Positions 47,869-57,688 are shown, counted from the first letter of the stretch. The stretch is 64,000 nucleotides of DNA from Porphyrobacter sp. TH134 (GCF_002855495.1 NZ_PKRO01000006.1:1-64000); one strand, 5' to 3'. Program-made: numbers and translations. Notes: generated by a model not told the origin, from the letters alone.

Positions 47869-49242
47869 GTGAGTGTGAAGCTGTTGACCAAGGCATTGTA
47901 CGCGCGAACGGGAACGGCGCTGGCGGTGGCCGGCCTGATGGGCCTGGCGCTGGCCCCGGTGGCCGCGCCTGCGCAAACCGTGGCCGTGCCGACGGCCGAA
48001 AACCCCTTTGGCCTGCCTGAAGACATCACCCTGTTCGGCAAGGCCGACCCGGATCGCCGCACCGCCACCGCGATCGTCAACGGCTTTGTCATTACCGGAA
48101 CCGACATCGATCAGCGCGTAGCATTGGTGACCGCAGCTTCCGATGCCGAGGTTCCGCCCGATGAAATGCTGCGTCTGCGCGTGCAGGTGCTGCGCAATCT
48201 GATCGACGAAACGCTCAAGATCCAGGCCGCCGAAGCCGCCGAGCTTGAAGTCAAGCCTGAAGAAGTCGAACAGACCTACCAGCAGCTTGCCGCGCAAAAC
48301 TTTGCATCAGACCCCAAGAAGATGGACGAATATCTCACGTCGATCGGTTCATCGGCGCGCTCGCTCAAGCGGCAGATCGAAGGCGAAGTGGCCTGGGAAA
48401 ACCTGCTGCGCCGCAATATCATGCCCTTCGTCAATGTCTCGGCCGAAGAGGTCAATGACACGCTGACCCGCATGAACCAGGCCAAGGGCACCGACGAATA
48501 CCGGCTGGGCGAAATCTTCCTTTCGGCCACCACCGAAAACCGCGCTGCCGTGCTCCAGAATGCCCAGCAGATCATGCAGCAATTGCAGCAGGGCGGCAGC
48601 TTCGTCGCCTATGCGCGGCAGTATTCCGAAGCCACCACTGCGGTGGTTGGCGGCGATCTGGGCTGGGTGCGGCTGGAACAGCTGCCGACCCAGCTGGCCG
48701 CAGCAGCCCGCACGATGAACACCGGGCAGCTGCAAGGGCCGATTGAAATCCCCGGCGGATTTTCGATCCTCTATCTCATCAACAAGCGCCAGGTGCTGAT
48801 GGCCGATCCCAACGAGGCACTGCTCAGCCTCAAGCAGATCTCGATCAGCTTTCCGGCCGGAATCAGCCAAGCCGCCGCCGAAGCCAAGGTTGCCGAATTC
48901 GGCGCCTACGTCCAAGGCCTGCGCGGCTGCGGCGATGTTGATGCCGGCGCGGCCAAGATTGGCGCCGATGTCGTCACCAACGATCAGGTCAAGGCGGGCG
49001 GTCTGCCCGAACAGCTCCGCGCGATCCTGCTCAACCTCCAGATCGGTCAGGCAACCCCGCCATTTGGCGGCATTCAGGAAGGCGTGCGCGTACTGATGCT
49101 GTGCGGCCGCGACGATCCCAAGGACGCCGGCGCGCCAACCTTTGCCGCCGTCATGGACCAGATCGAACAGGAACGCGTCAACAAGCGCGCCCAGCGCTTC
49201 TTGCGCGATCTGCGCAACGACGCCTACATCGAATATAATTGA
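47869..49242 (+). CDS. surA: Periplasmic peptidyl-prolyl isomerase/chaperone, SurA family
   Basis: This 457-residue protein starts at a GTG and has a signal peptide (cleaved after about residue 36, AAPAQ). An N-terminal chaperone domain (TATAIVNGFVITGTDIDQRVALVT) is followed by a parvulin-like PPIC domain (about residues 195-310, EYRLGEIFLSATTEN ... VGGDLGWVRLEQLP). It helps outer-membrane proteins fold. It lies between lptD and pdxA, as in E. coli. Confidence 0.9.
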   Translation: MSVKLLTKALYARTGTALAVAGLMGLALAPVAAPAQTVAVPTAENPFGLPEDITLFGKADPDRRTATAIVNGFVITGTDIDQRVALVTAASDAEVPPDEMLRLRVQVLRNLIDETLKIQAAEAAELEVKPEEVEQTYQQLAAQNFASDPKKMDEYLTSIGSSARSLKRQIEGEVAWENLLRRNIMPFVNVSAEEVNDTLTRMNQAKGTDEYRLGEIFLSATTENRAAVLQNAQQIMQQLQQGGSFVAYARQYSEATTAVVGGDLGWVRLEQLPTQLAAAARTMNTGQLQGPIEIPGGFSILYLINKRQVLMADPNEALLSLKQISISFPAGISQAAAEAKVAEFGAYVQGLRGCGDVDAGAAKIGADVVTNDQVKAGGLPEQLRAILLNLQIGQATPPFGGIQEGVRVLMLCGRDDPKDAGAPTFAAVMDQIEQERVNKRAQRFLRDLRNDAYIEYN

Positions 49243-49252
49243 CGGCGCGCCC

Positions 49253-50281
49253 TTGTCTGAGGCCCTGCCTTTGGCCGCGCCCCTTGCGATAACGCTCGGC
49301 GATCCGGCAGGGATCGGGCCAGAGGTCATTTTGGGCGCCTGGGCGCAGCTGCGTGCACAGCGGCGCGCCCCGCCCGCCTTTGTCGTGGGCGGCCCGCAAT
49401 TGCTGCGCGGCCTTGCCGAACGGCTCGGCATCGACTGCCCCACCGTGCCGATTGCTGATCCGGCCGAGGCGATGTTTGCCAGCGCGGCGGGCTTGCCGGT
49501 CCTGGCCGGGCTGGACGGGGCCTTCACCCCATCCAGACCATCGCCAGAAGGTGCCAGCCTTGCTTTGGCCTCGCTCCAATGGGGGACGAAGTTCGCGCTC
49601 TCCGGGGTGGCTGCGGGGCTGGTGACCGCGCCCATCGCCAAAGCAGCGCTCGCCGCGATCGGGTGGGACTATCCGGGGCAGACCGAGTTTCTGGCGGACG
49701 CCTGCGGGCGGCCCTACCGCGATGCGGTGATGATGCTGGCCGGGCCATCCCTGCGCACCGTGCCGCTGACCGTCCATGTCCCGCTGGCCGAGGTGTCGGC
49801 GCTGATTTCGGCCGAGTTGATCGTCCACAAGGCTCGGATCGTCGCGGCAGGATTATCACGGGATTTCGGCGTGTTGCACCCCAGACTTGCGATTGCCGCG
49901 CTCAACCCGCACGCCGGCGAAGGCGGCAAGTTCGGGGACGAGGAGGCGCGGCTGATCGCGCCTGCAATCGCCACCTTGCAAGCCGAAGGGATCGCCGCCT
50001 TCGGCCCCGTCCCCGGCGACGCGCTGTTCACCCCGCGCGCGCGCACCGGCTATGATGCGGCCTTGTGCATGTATCACGATCAGGCGCTTATCCCCCTGAA
50101 AGCGCTGGAGTTTGATGCGGGCGTCAATGTGACTCTGGGCCTGCCGATCATCCGCACCTCCCCCGATCACGGCACGGCTTTCGACATTGCGGGGCAAGGC
50201 GTCGCCGATCCCGGAGCGATGGCGGCCGCGATTGTGATGGCGGCTGAAATGGCCACCGCGCGGGCCCATGCTGGTGCCTGA
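49253..50281 (+). CDS. pdxA: 4-hydroxythreonine-4-phosphate dehydrogenase
   Basis: This 342-residue enzyme is on the DXP-dependent pyridoxal phosphate pathway. PLAITLGDPAGIGPEVILGAW is the conserved opening, and the metal-binding His residues lie in YPGQTEFLA and MYHDQALIPLK. The start is a TTG at 49253, 10 bp after surA; no ATG gives the expected N-terminus. Its end overlaps rsmA by 14 bp. Confidence 0.92.
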   Translation: MSEALPLAAPLAITLGDPAGIGPEVILGAWAQLRAQRRAPPAFVVGGPQLLRGLAERLGIDCPTVPIADPAEAMFASAAGLPVLAGLDGAFTPSRPSPEGASLALASLQWGTKFALSGVAAGLVTAPIAKAALAAIGWDYPGQTEFLADACGRPYRDAVMMLAGPSLRTVPLTVHVPLAEVSALISAELIVHKARIVAAGLSRDFGVLHPRLAIAALNPHAGEGGKFGDEEARLIAPAIATLQAEGIAAFGPVPGDALFTPRARTGYDAALCMYHDQALIPLKALEFDAGVNVTLGLPIIRTSPDHGTAFDIAGQGVADPGAMAAAIVMAAEMATARAHAGA

Positions 50282-51095
50282 CCTTCCCCCCATTCGCGAC
50301 GTTATTCAAAGACATAACCTCGCCGCCTCCAAGGCGCTGGGGCAGAACTTCCTGCTGGATGAGCAGCTGCTGGCGCGCATTGCGGCGCTGCCGGGATCAC
50401 TGGCGGGTCAGCAGGTGCTTGAAGTCGGCCCGGGTCCCGGCGGTCTGACCCGTGCCCTGCTGCGGGCCGGGGCGCGCGTCACCGCAATCGAAATGGACCG
50501 CCGCTGCCTGCCCGCACTGGCTGAACTGGGTGAGAGCTTTCCGGGGCAACTCACTGTCATCGAAGGCGATGCGCTCAAAATCGATCACAACACGCTGATG
50601 ACGGGCGCGCCGTTCCACGTCTTGTCGAACCTGCCCTATAATGTCGGGACCGCCCTGTTCGTGCGCTGGCTGAGCGGGGAAAGCTGGCCGCCCCTGTGGC
50701 AATCGCTCACGCTGATGTTCCAGCGCGAGGTCGCCGACCGGATCGTCGCCGCCGCCGGAGACGACGCCTATGGCCGCCTCGCCGTGCTGGCCCAATGGCG
50801 CGCCGAGGCGCGGCTCGCGATGAAGGTCCACCGCAGCGCCTTCACCCCGCCCCCCAAGGTGATGAGCGCGATCGTCCACGTGACCCCCGCCGCCATGCCC
50901 GAGGGCGTGTCGGCCCGGATGCTCGAACGTCTGACCGAAGCCGCCTTCGGCCAGCGCCGCAAGATGCTGCGCCAGAGCCTCAAGGGCGTGCCCGGCGCGT
51001 TGGAAGCGCTGGCGGCGCTGGGTATCGACGAAACCCGGCGAGCGGAGACGGTGAGCGTGGCGGAGTTTGTCTCGGTGGCGAAGGCGCTGTCCTAG
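50268..51095 (+). CDS. rsmA: 16S rRNA dimethyladenosine transferase
   Basis: This 275-residue KsgA/RsmA enzyme dimethylates two adenines near the 3' end of 16S rRNA. SAM-binding VLEVGPGPGGLTRALL, the catalytic NLPYNVGTALF and HRSAFTPPPKVMSAIV segments are present. It overlaps pdxA and converges on glcB, overlapping its stop by four bases. Confidence 0.96.
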   Translation: MLVPDLPPIRDVIQRHNLAASKALGQNFLLDEQLLARIAALPGSLAGQQVLEVGPGPGGLTRALLRAGARVTAIEMDRRCLPALAELGESFPGQLTVIEGDALKIDHNTLMTGAPFHVLSNLPYNVGTALFVRWLSGESWPPLWQSLTLMFQREVADRIVAAAGDDAYGRLAVLAQWRAEARLAMKVHRSAFTPPPKVMSAIVHVTPAAMPEGVSARMLERLTEAAFGQRRKMLRQSLKGVPGALEALAALGIDETRRAETVSVAEFVSVAKALS

Positions 51096-53215
51096 CCCGC
51101 CTTCTTCCGCAGGCGCCAAGCATGCAGCAGCGGTTCGGTGTAGCCGCTGGGCTGCTCGACACCCTTGAAGATCAGCTCCTTCGCCGCGCTGAATGCCGCG
51201 CCCTCCTCGTTGCCCGTCAGCGGCACGTACAGCGGATCGCCCGCGTTCTGCGCATCGACCTTCGCCGCCATGCGGGTGAGCGAGTCCATCACCTGCGCCT
51301 CGGTAATCACCCCGTGCAGCAGCCAGTTGGCGATGTGCTGGGATGAAATGCGCAAGGTCGCGCGGTCTTCCATCAGGCCCACGTCGTTGATGTCCGGCAC
51401 CTTGGAACAACCGACGCCTTGGTCGACCCAGCGCACCACGTAGCCGAGCAGCCCCTGGCAATTATTGTCCAATTCCTCGGCGATTTCGGCGTCCGACCAG
51501 TTGGTACCTTCGGCCAGCGGGATGGAAAGCAGCGCGTCGAGGCCCATAGGTTCGGGCAGGTGCTTCTGCACCGCGAAGACGTCCTCCTGGTGGTAATGCA
51601 GCGCGTGGAGCGTTGCGGCGGTGGGTGACGGCACCCATGCGGTGTTGGCCCCGGCGCGCAGGTGGGCGATCTTTTCGACCATCATCTGCCCCATCAGATC
51701 GGGCGCGGCCCACATGCCCTTGCCGATCTGCGCCTTGCCCGACAGGCCGTGCTTCAACCCAATGGCGACGTTCCTCGCCTCATAGGCCTTGAGCCAGTCG
51801 GAACCCTTCATGGCGCCCTTGCGCAGCATCGGCCCGGCGCGCATCGAGGTGTGGATTTCGTCCCCGGTGCGATCGAGGAAGCCGGTGTTGATGAACACGA
51901 TCCGGTCGCGCACGGCGTGGATACAGGCGGCAAGGTTGGCCGAAGTGCGGCGCTCCTCGTCCATTACGCCGACCTTGATCGTGTGGCGGGGGAGCTGAAG
52001 CAGGTCCTCCACCGCATCGAACAGGTCATTGGTGAAGGCGCATTCTTCCGGCCCGTGCATCTTGGGCTTGACGATGTAGATCGAGCCGGTGCGTGAGTTG
52101 CCGAAGCGGCCGTGGCCCTCGACATCGAGCGTGCTGATCGCGCTGGTGAACACCGCGTCCATGATGCCTTCGGGGATCTCGCTGCCATCGGGCAGGCGGA
52201 TCGCGGGGTTGGTCATCAGGTGGCCGACATTGCGCACGAACATCAGGCTGCGGCCTTTGAGGGTCTGCGCGGTGCCATCGGTGGCGGTATAGGTCTTGTC
52301 GCCCGCCAGCGTGCGGGTGAGGGTCTGGCCGCCCTTGGCGAAGCTTTCGGACAAATCGCCGCGAATGATGCCGAGCCAGTTGGTATAGGCCAGCAGCTTG
52401 TCCTCGGCATCCACCGCCGCGACCGAATCCTCGCAATCGGCGATGGTGGTGAGCGCGGCTTCGACGATGATGTCGGCGATCCCGGCAGGGTCATTTCGCC
52501 CGATGGAATGATTGCGGTCGACCACGATTTCGACGTGCAAGCCGTGGTGGCCGAGGATCAACGATTTGTCGGTGCGGCCCACCAATTCCTCGCCGCCGAG
52601 AGCGCCGAAAGCGATGAACTGGTTTTCAAGGTCGTCAAGCGACTGCGCTGAAACCTCTGCCCAGCTTCCGTTGATGAGTGGGAAGGTCGCGTCCAGAAAC
52701 TGCCGCCCGCGCGCGATCACCGCTGCGCCGCGTGCTTCATCATAGCCGCCGGGACGCGCCGGCGCGGCATCGAGCGCATCCGTGCCATAGAACGCATCGT
52801 AGAGGCTCCCCCAGCGCGCATTCGCCGCGTTGAGCAGGAAGCGGGCGTTGAGGATCGGCACCACCAGCTGCGGGCCGGCCATGGTCGCAATCTCGGGGTC
52901 GACGTGCCGCGTGCCGATCTGGAAGTCGCCGGGCTCGGGAACGAGGTAGCCGATTTCGGTCAGGAACGCCTTGTAGGCGGCGGCATCATGCGGCTTGCCG
53001 GCGCGTTCAACATGCCATGCGTCGATCTGCGCCTGAAGGCTTTCGCGCTTGGCCAGCAGCGCAGCGTTGCGGGGCGCAAAGTCAGCCAGCAACCCTGCAA
53101 ACCCCTGCCAGAAGGCTTGCACATCACGCCCCAGCGGCTCCAGCACCTGCGTGTCGAGGAACGTCGCCAGCCGGGAATCGATGCTGAGCCCGGCGCGGGT
53201 GATCATGTCAGTCAT
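51092..53215 (-). CDS. glcB: Malate synthase G
   Basis: This 707-residue enzyme condenses glyoxylate with acetyl-CoA in the glyoxylate cycle. It is the long G form with the inserted beta domain. TNWLGIIRGDLSESF and the acidic catalytic segment EDSVAAVDAEDKL are visible, and FVRNVGHLMTNPAIRL is typical. Isocitrate lyase is not in the window. It is divergent from the M20 gene. Confidence 0.95.
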   Translation of the reverse strand: MTDMITRAGLSIDSRLATFLDTQVLEPLGRDVQAFWQGFAGLLADFAPRNAALLAKRESLQAQIDAWHVERAGKPHDAAAYKAFLTEIGYLVPEPGDFQIGTRHVDPEIATMAGPQLVVPILNARFLLNAANARWGSLYDAFYGTDALDAAPARPGGYDEARGAAVIARGRQFLDATFPLINGSWAEVSAQSLDDLENQFIAFGALGGEELVGRTDKSLILGHHGLHVEIVVDRNHSIGRNDPAGIADIIVEAALTTIADCEDSVAAVDAEDKLLAYTNWLGIIRGDLSESFAKGGQTLTRTLAGDKTYTATDGTAQTLKGRSLMFVRNVGHLMTNPAIRLPDGSEIPEGIMDAVFTSAISTLDVEGHGRFGNSRTGSIYIVKPKMHGPEECAFTNDLFDAVEDLLQLPRHTIKVGVMDEERRTSANLAACIHAVRDRIVFINTGFLDRTGDEIHTSMRAGPMLRKGAMKGSDWLKAYEARNVAIGLKHGLSGKAQIGKGMWAAPDLMGQMMVEKIAHLRAGANTAWVPSPTAATLHALHYHQEDVFAVQKHLPEPMGLDALLSIPLAEGTNWSDAEIAEELDNNCQGLLGYVVRWVDQGVGCSKVPDINDVGLMEDRATLRISSQHIANWLLHGVITEAQVMDSLTRMAAKVDAQNAGDPLYVPLTGNEEGAAFSAAKELIFKGVEQPSGYTEPLLHAWRLRKKAG

Positions 53216-53352
53216 GGTAGTCCTCGTATGGTAAGCGAAAAGCCGAACCCGGGGAGGAGAGGACGTTGTTGATTGCGGGCCGCGCTATGGCAAAGGGGAC
53301 AGCGCTTTGCAACGGGTTGGACTAGTTAGCGCGCACCGCTACAGGTGGAAGC

Positions 53353-54564
53353 ATGAGACAGGACGCAACCCTGACCGCCATCGATAGCGCCGCAATGCTG
53401 GCGCAGGTTCAGGCGTGGAGCGCAATCAACACCGGCACCGCCAATCTGGCCGGATTGGAGGCCCAGGCCGCCGCGCTGGCAGAAGCCTTCGCGGTGCTCC
53501 CCGGCACGGTGGAACTGGTCGATCCTGCCCCTGTCACCGCCATCGCCGCCGATGGCAGCGCATTTGACAAGCCGCATGGCCGGCATCTGGTGGTGCGGGT
53601 GCGCCCGCGGGCCAACCGCCGCATCCTGCTGACGGGGCACATGGACACGGTATTTCCCGCCGATCACGCCTTCCAGCGCCAGACATGGCTTGACGGCGAA
53701 ACGCTGAACGGCCCCGGCGTGGCCGACATGAAGGGCGGGATCGCGGTGATGCTGCACGCGCTGCTGGCTTTCGAACAGACGGCCAGCGCATCCGCGCTGG
53801 GCTATGACGTGCTGATCAATTCGGACGAGGAGACCGGTTCGCTCGCCAGCGCTGCGCTGATCGCCGATCTGGCAGCGGGCAAGCTTGCCGCGCTCACCTA
53901 TGAACCTTCTGCCCTGCCCGATGGCACGCTGGCGCATGAACGGGGCGGGACCGGCAACTACTCAATCACTTTCACCGGCAAAAGCGCCCACGCGGGGCGC
54001 AACCCGCACGAAGGGCGCAATGCCATCGTCGCGGCGGCCGATCTGATCTTGCGGCTGAAGGCGTTGGAGAGCGCCGACATCACGATCAACCCCGCCAAGC
54101 TGGAAGGCGGCGCGGCGAACAATGTCGTGCCCGATCACGCGGTTCTGCGCTTCAATATCCGCCCCAAGACAGTGGAGGCCGGCGCGGCATTTGACCATGC
54201 GCTCAGCCATCTGCTGGCAGGTATCCAGACCGCCCACGGCGTCACCACCCACCGCCATGGCGGTGTCACCCGCCCGCCCAAAAAGGTTGATGCCAAGGCG
54301 CAGAGATTGTTCGATCTCGTCCGCGCATGCGGGGCCGAACTGGGACAGGACATCCGCTGGCAATCCACCGGCGGCGTGTGCGACGGCAACAATATCGCCG
54401 CCTGCGGGGTGCCGGTGGTCGATACGATGGGCGTGCGCGGCGGGGCGATCCACAGCCCGCAGGAATATCTGATCGTCCCCAGCCTGGCCGAGCGGGCCGC
54501 CCTGTCGGCCCGCGTTATCGAGCGTCTTGCCATGGGCGCTCTCAATCAGGGAGCCTTGTCTTGA
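53353..54564 (+). CDS. M20 family metallopeptidase (carboxypeptidase G2-like)
   Basis: This 403-residue hydrolase has the M20 metal ligands: His96 and Asp98 (GHMDTVF), Asp125 (GVADMKGG) and the catalytic acidic pair around Glu159-Glu160 (SDEETGS). No signal peptide is seen. It overlaps astA by four bases (TTGA), so the two are coupled in an operon with astB. Carboxypeptidase G2-type enzymes cleave glutamate from N-acyl groups. Its place suggests it may release glutamate from N-succinylglutamate, the last step of arginine succinyltransferase catabolism, in place of AstE; this is inference. Confidence 0.88.
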   Translation: MRQDATLTAIDSAAMLAQVQAWSAINTGTANLAGLEAQAAALAEAFAVLPGTVELVDPAPVTAIAADGSAFDKPHGRHLVVRVRPRANRRILLTGHMDTVFPADHAFQRQTWLDGETLNGPGVADMKGGIAVMLHALLAFEQTASASALGYDVLINSDEETGSLASAALIADLAAGKLAALTYEPSALPDGTLAHERGGTGNYSITFTGKSAHAGRNPHEGRNAIVAAADLILRLKALESADITINPAKLEGGAANNVVPDHAVLRFNIRPKTVEAGAAFDHALSHLLAGIQTAHGVTTHRHGGVTRPPKKVDAKAQRLFDLVRACGAELGQDIRWQSTGGVCDGNNIAACGVPVVDTMGVRGGAIHSPQEYLIVPSLAERAALSARVIERLAMGALNQGALS

Positions 54565-55577
54565 CCTTCCGCCTGCGCGCCGCCCGGCCTGCCGATCTTG
54601 AAGCGCTTTACGAAATGGCCAAGCTGACCGGCGGCGGGTTTACCAATCTCCCGCCCGACCGCGCGGCGTTGCGCAATAAGCTGGAACGGGCCGAGACGGC
54701 CTTTGCCAGCGATAGCGATGCGCTGTCTGACGAACTGTTCGTGCTGGTGCTCGAAGACGCCCGCTCGGGCGCGGTGCGGGGCACGTGCCAGCTGATGAGC
54801 CAGGTTGGCCAGCGTTGGCCGTTCTATTCTTACCGGCTCAACACCCTCACCCAATATTCGCAGGAACTCGACCGCACGGTGCGCGCCGAACTGCTCAGCC
54901 TCGTCACCGATCTCGAAGGATCGAGCGAGGTCGGCGGTCTGTTCCTCCATCCAAACGAGCGTGCCGGCGGGCTCGGCTTGCTGCTCGCCCGCTCGCGCTA
55001 CCTGTTTGTCGCCATGCACCGGCCCCGCTTTGCCGACCGCATCCTTGCCGAATTGCGCGGCATTATCGACGAGCGTGGCGGTTCGCCCTTCTGGGACGGG
55101 GTCGCGGGGCGGTTCTTCGGGATGAGCTTCCAGGACGCGGACTATTTCAACGCGATCAACGGCAACCAGTTCATCGCCGACCTGATGCCCAAGCACCCGG
55201 TCTATATCGCGATGCTGAGCGAGGACGCCCGCAGCGTGATCGGCGTGCCCCACCCCACGGGGCGCGCCGCGATGCGGATGCTGGAGGACGAAGGCTTCCG
55301 CGCCGAAGGCTATGTCGACATCTTCGACGGCGGGCCGACGATGGTGGCACGCACCGATCAGGTCACCACCGTCAGGAACGCTTGCGAGCGGGTCATCACC
55401 GGGATGACTGTCAACGAAGGCGAGCGCGCGATCCTTGCGACCGGCCGGCTCGGCACCTTCCGCGCGTGTTTCGGCGCGCGGGTGCTGGACGAGGCGGGCG
55501 GTGTGGCGATCGATTCCGCCAGCGCCGACCTGCTCGATGTGTGCGAAGGTGACATGGTGTGGAGCGTGGCGCGATGA
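54561..55577 (+). CDS. astA: Arginine N-succinyltransferase
   Basis: This 338-residue enzyme catalyses the first step of ammonia-yielding arginine catabolism. LRAARPADLEALYEMAKLTGGGFTNLPPD and TCQLMSQVGQRWPFYSYRLNTL are family-defining. The start is a TTG overlapping the M20 stop. Its end overlaps astB (ATGA). It is normal in length. Confidence 0.94.
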   Translation: MTFRLRAARPADLEALYEMAKLTGGGFTNLPPDRAALRNKLERAETAFASDSDALSDELFVLVLEDARSGAVRGTCQLMSQVGQRWPFYSYRLNTLTQYSQELDRTVRAELLSLVTDLEGSSEVGGLFLHPNERAGGLGLLLARSRYLFVAMHRPRFADRILAELRGIIDERGGSPFWDGVAGRFFGMSFQDADYFNAINGNQFIADLMPKHPVYIAMLSEDARSVIGVPHPTGRAAMRMLEDEGFRAEGYVDIFDGGPTMVARTDQVTTVRNACERVITGMTVNEGERAILATGRLGTFRACFGARVLDEAGGVAIDSASADLLDVCEGDMVWSVAR

Positions 55578-56824
55578 GCCTGACCGAAATCAATTTCGAC
55601 GGGATCGTTGGCCCCAGCCACAATTATGCTGGCCTCAGCCTTGGCAATATCGCCAGCGCCAATAATGCGGGCGATCCGTCCTATCCGCGGGCCGCTGCGC
55701 TGCAAGGCGTGGCGAAAATGCGCGGCAATCTGGCGCGGCTCGGGGTGCAGGGGTTTCTGCTGCCACTGCCGCGCCCCAATCATGGGCTGGCGCAGGCGCT
55801 GGCGCTCGACGGGTCAGAGCCGCCGCAATTGCGCGCCGCCGCCTGGTCTGCCTCATCCATGTGGACCGCCAATGCCGCCACCGTCAGCCCCGCGCCCGAT
55901 ACCGCCGACGGGCGCTGCCATCTGACGCCCGCCAACCTTGTCACCATGCTTCACCGCGCGCAGGAATGGCCCGACACCAAGCGCCAGCTGGAAATCGCCT
56001 TTGGCGACACCCGCCACTTCGCCATTCACGACGCCGTGCCGCCAACCTTTGGCGATGAAGGCGCGGCCAATCATATGCGATTGTGCGAGGGCCACGCAGC
56101 GCCCGGCGTCGAAGTGTTCGTCTATGGCCGCACCGGAGGCCGCTTTCCGGCGCGCCAGCACGAACAGGCCAGCCGTATCGTCGCTCGCCGTCATGGACTC
56201 GCGCCCGAGCGTACTGTCTTTGTCGAACAGAACCCTGATGCCATCGCAGCAGGCGCTTTCCACAATGATGTGGTTGCCGTGGCGAATGGCCATGTGCTGT
56301 TCACCCACGCCGAGGCTTTCGCCGACCAACAGGGCGCCTATGCCGCGATCCGCGCGGCCTTCCCTGCGCTCGAAGTGGTGGAGGTGCCATCGCACGCCGT
56401 CAGCCTGGCAGAGGCAATCCGCACCTATCTGTTCAACGCGCAGCTCCTTACCCTGCCAAGCGGCGAGATGGCGCTGATCGTGCCCGAAGAATGCCGCGAA
56501 AGCCCGCGCGTCTGGGCATGGGTGGACACCATGCTGGCCGCAAACGGCCCGATCCGTCAGGTGATCCCTGTCGATGTGCGCCAGTCGATGGCCAATGGCG
56601 GCGGCCCGGCCTGCTTGCGCCTGCGCGTGGTGTGCGATCCTGCCACAATCGACCCGAGATTTCTGCTGGACGAGGCCAAAGCCGATCTGATCGAAAGCGT
56701 CATCGCGCAGCACTGGCCCCAGCAGATCGATCCGTCCGATATCGGGTCAGACAGGTTGGCGGCAAGCGTGATTGCGGCACGGCTCGCCTTACTGGACGCG
56801 CTCGATCTGGGACAGCTTGGTTAA
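55574..56824 (+). CDS. astB: N-succinylarginine dihydrolase
   Basis: This 416-residue guanidino-group-modifying enzyme converts N-succinylarginine to succinylornithine, CO2 and ammonia. INFDGIVGPSHNYAGLSLGNIAS and HFAIHDAVPPTFGDEGAANHMRLC are conserved, and SMANGGGPACLRLRV near the C-terminus holds the nucleophilic Cys. The remaining pathway genes (astC, astD and astE) are not seen nearby, apart from the M20 candidate. Confidence 0.94.
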   Translation: MSLTEINFDGIVGPSHNYAGLSLGNIASANNAGDPSYPRAAALQGVAKMRGNLARLGVQGFLLPLPRPNHGLAQALALDGSEPPQLRAAAWSASSMWTANAATVSPAPDTADGRCHLTPANLVTMLHRAQEWPDTKRQLEIAFGDTRHFAIHDAVPPTFGDEGAANHMRLCEGHAAPGVEVFVYGRTGGRFPARQHEQASRIVARRHGLAPERTVFVEQNPDAIAAGAFHNDVVAVANGHVLFTHAEAFADQQGAYAAIRAAFPALEVVEVPSHAVSLAEAIRTYLFNAQLLTLPSGEMALIVPEECRESPRVWAWVDTMLAANGPIRQVIPVDVRQSMANGGGPACLRLRVVCDPATIDPRFLLDEAKADLIESVIAQHWPQQIDPSDIGSDRLAASVIAARLALLDALDLGQLG

Positions 56825-56917
56825 CGCATTTGTCGAACCGCCCCGCACAGGCGTAGGGTTACCACAGTGTTAAAGCGACTCAGCCCCCGCCGGGTCGCAC
56901 AAGGTCCGGGAGACGCC

Positions 56918-57166
56918 ATGCTGCGCAAGCTGGGAAGGCTGTTCGTGATCAAAAACCGCTTCGAGGCGTTTTTGATCATCTATGCGCTGGCGCTTGGGGC
57001 GACAGCGCGGGGCAGCGCTTATCTGGACCAGTATCCGGGCATTGGCGGACAGTTGCTGTTTCTCGCCACCACCGGCGCGGTGTTTCTGGCGGGCGCGAAA
57101 ATCCTCGATTGCCTGAAGCTGGAACAGGAAGTGCTGGCGATGCGGGCCAGCGAGCGGGCCGAATAG
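56918..57166 (+). CDS. Hypothetical small membrane protein
   Basis: This 82-residue protein starts at the ATG at 56918, preceded by GGGAG; a GTG at 56867 is less likely. It has two hydrophobic segments (FEAFLIIYALALGATARGSAYL and GGQLLFLATTGAVFLAGAKIL) and a short charged tail, so it probably spans the membrane twice. No family is named. It sits between astB and ssrA. Confidence 0.75.
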   Translation: MLRKLGRLFVIKNRFEAFLIIYALALGATARGSAYLDQYPGIGGQLLFLATTGAVFLAGAKILDCLKLEQEVLAMRASERAE

Positions 57167-57329
57167 CGCCGCACGATCTGCGCGGTTTGGGCATAGCGAT
57201 TTGGGGGAAGGTGGGGGTTTCTGTTGCTACGTACCCGCGTTCTTGTGAAAGGGGCGGAGGACCGTTGCACCGGTCGACAGGCTTATGCTCTCGCTCGGAA
57301 GACGGGTGGGGCGGTTCTGTTGCTAGGCC

Positions 57330-57682
57330 CGCCCCGGGCCCCCGGTCTCCGATTCTGTTGCCCGGTTCGGTCCAACCGCGCTTTTTAGCCTAGTAAAAGA
57401 AGGGCGTTAGCCCATCAATTACGCAGCGATTGCGAGTGCTTCGTTATCGTTGGCACTTATGGTTTTTGAGCCTTATGCGGGTTACTCAGCCCGGGCAAAA
57501 ACTACGTCTTTCAACACACGTCGATCCTGGTTCGGCCCCATCAGCTGAGCCGCTCGGTCGCCACGCTTCACGCGTGCCGCCCTGGTTGCTCGGCCCAAAT
57601 GGTGGAGCCGCCGGGTACTGCCCCCGGGTCCGTTGCATCTATTTCACGCAGCAGTTTATCGCCATATCCGGTCGAAACCGGC
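57330..57682 (-). ncRNA. ssrA: Circularly permuted two-piece tmRNA
   Basis: Read on the minus strand, the acceptor piece comes first and ends with GGCGGCTCCACCA (3' CCA encoded at 57602-57600). After a 60-base spacer the coding piece starts GGGGCCG at 57539. These pair as a 7-bp acceptor stem (GGGGCCG with CGGCTCC, one G-U pair). The tag frame at 57454-57419 encodes ANDNEALAIAA then TAA. This order, tRNA 3' half before 5' half, is typical of alphaproteobacteria. tmRNA rescues stalled ribosomes with SmpB. The 5' and 3' outer ends are approximate. Confidence 0.93.
57600..57680 (-). ncRNA. tmRNA acceptor piece
   Basis: This is the upstream segment of the permuted tmRNA. It holds a CCGGTTTCGACCGG hairpin near its 5' end, then GGACCCGGGGGCAGTACCCGGCGGCTCCACCA, a T-arm-like stem and the acceptor 3' strand with an encoded CCA end. 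The start position is estimated from the predicted promoter. Confidence 0.85.
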
Positions 57683-57688
57683 ACGCTT

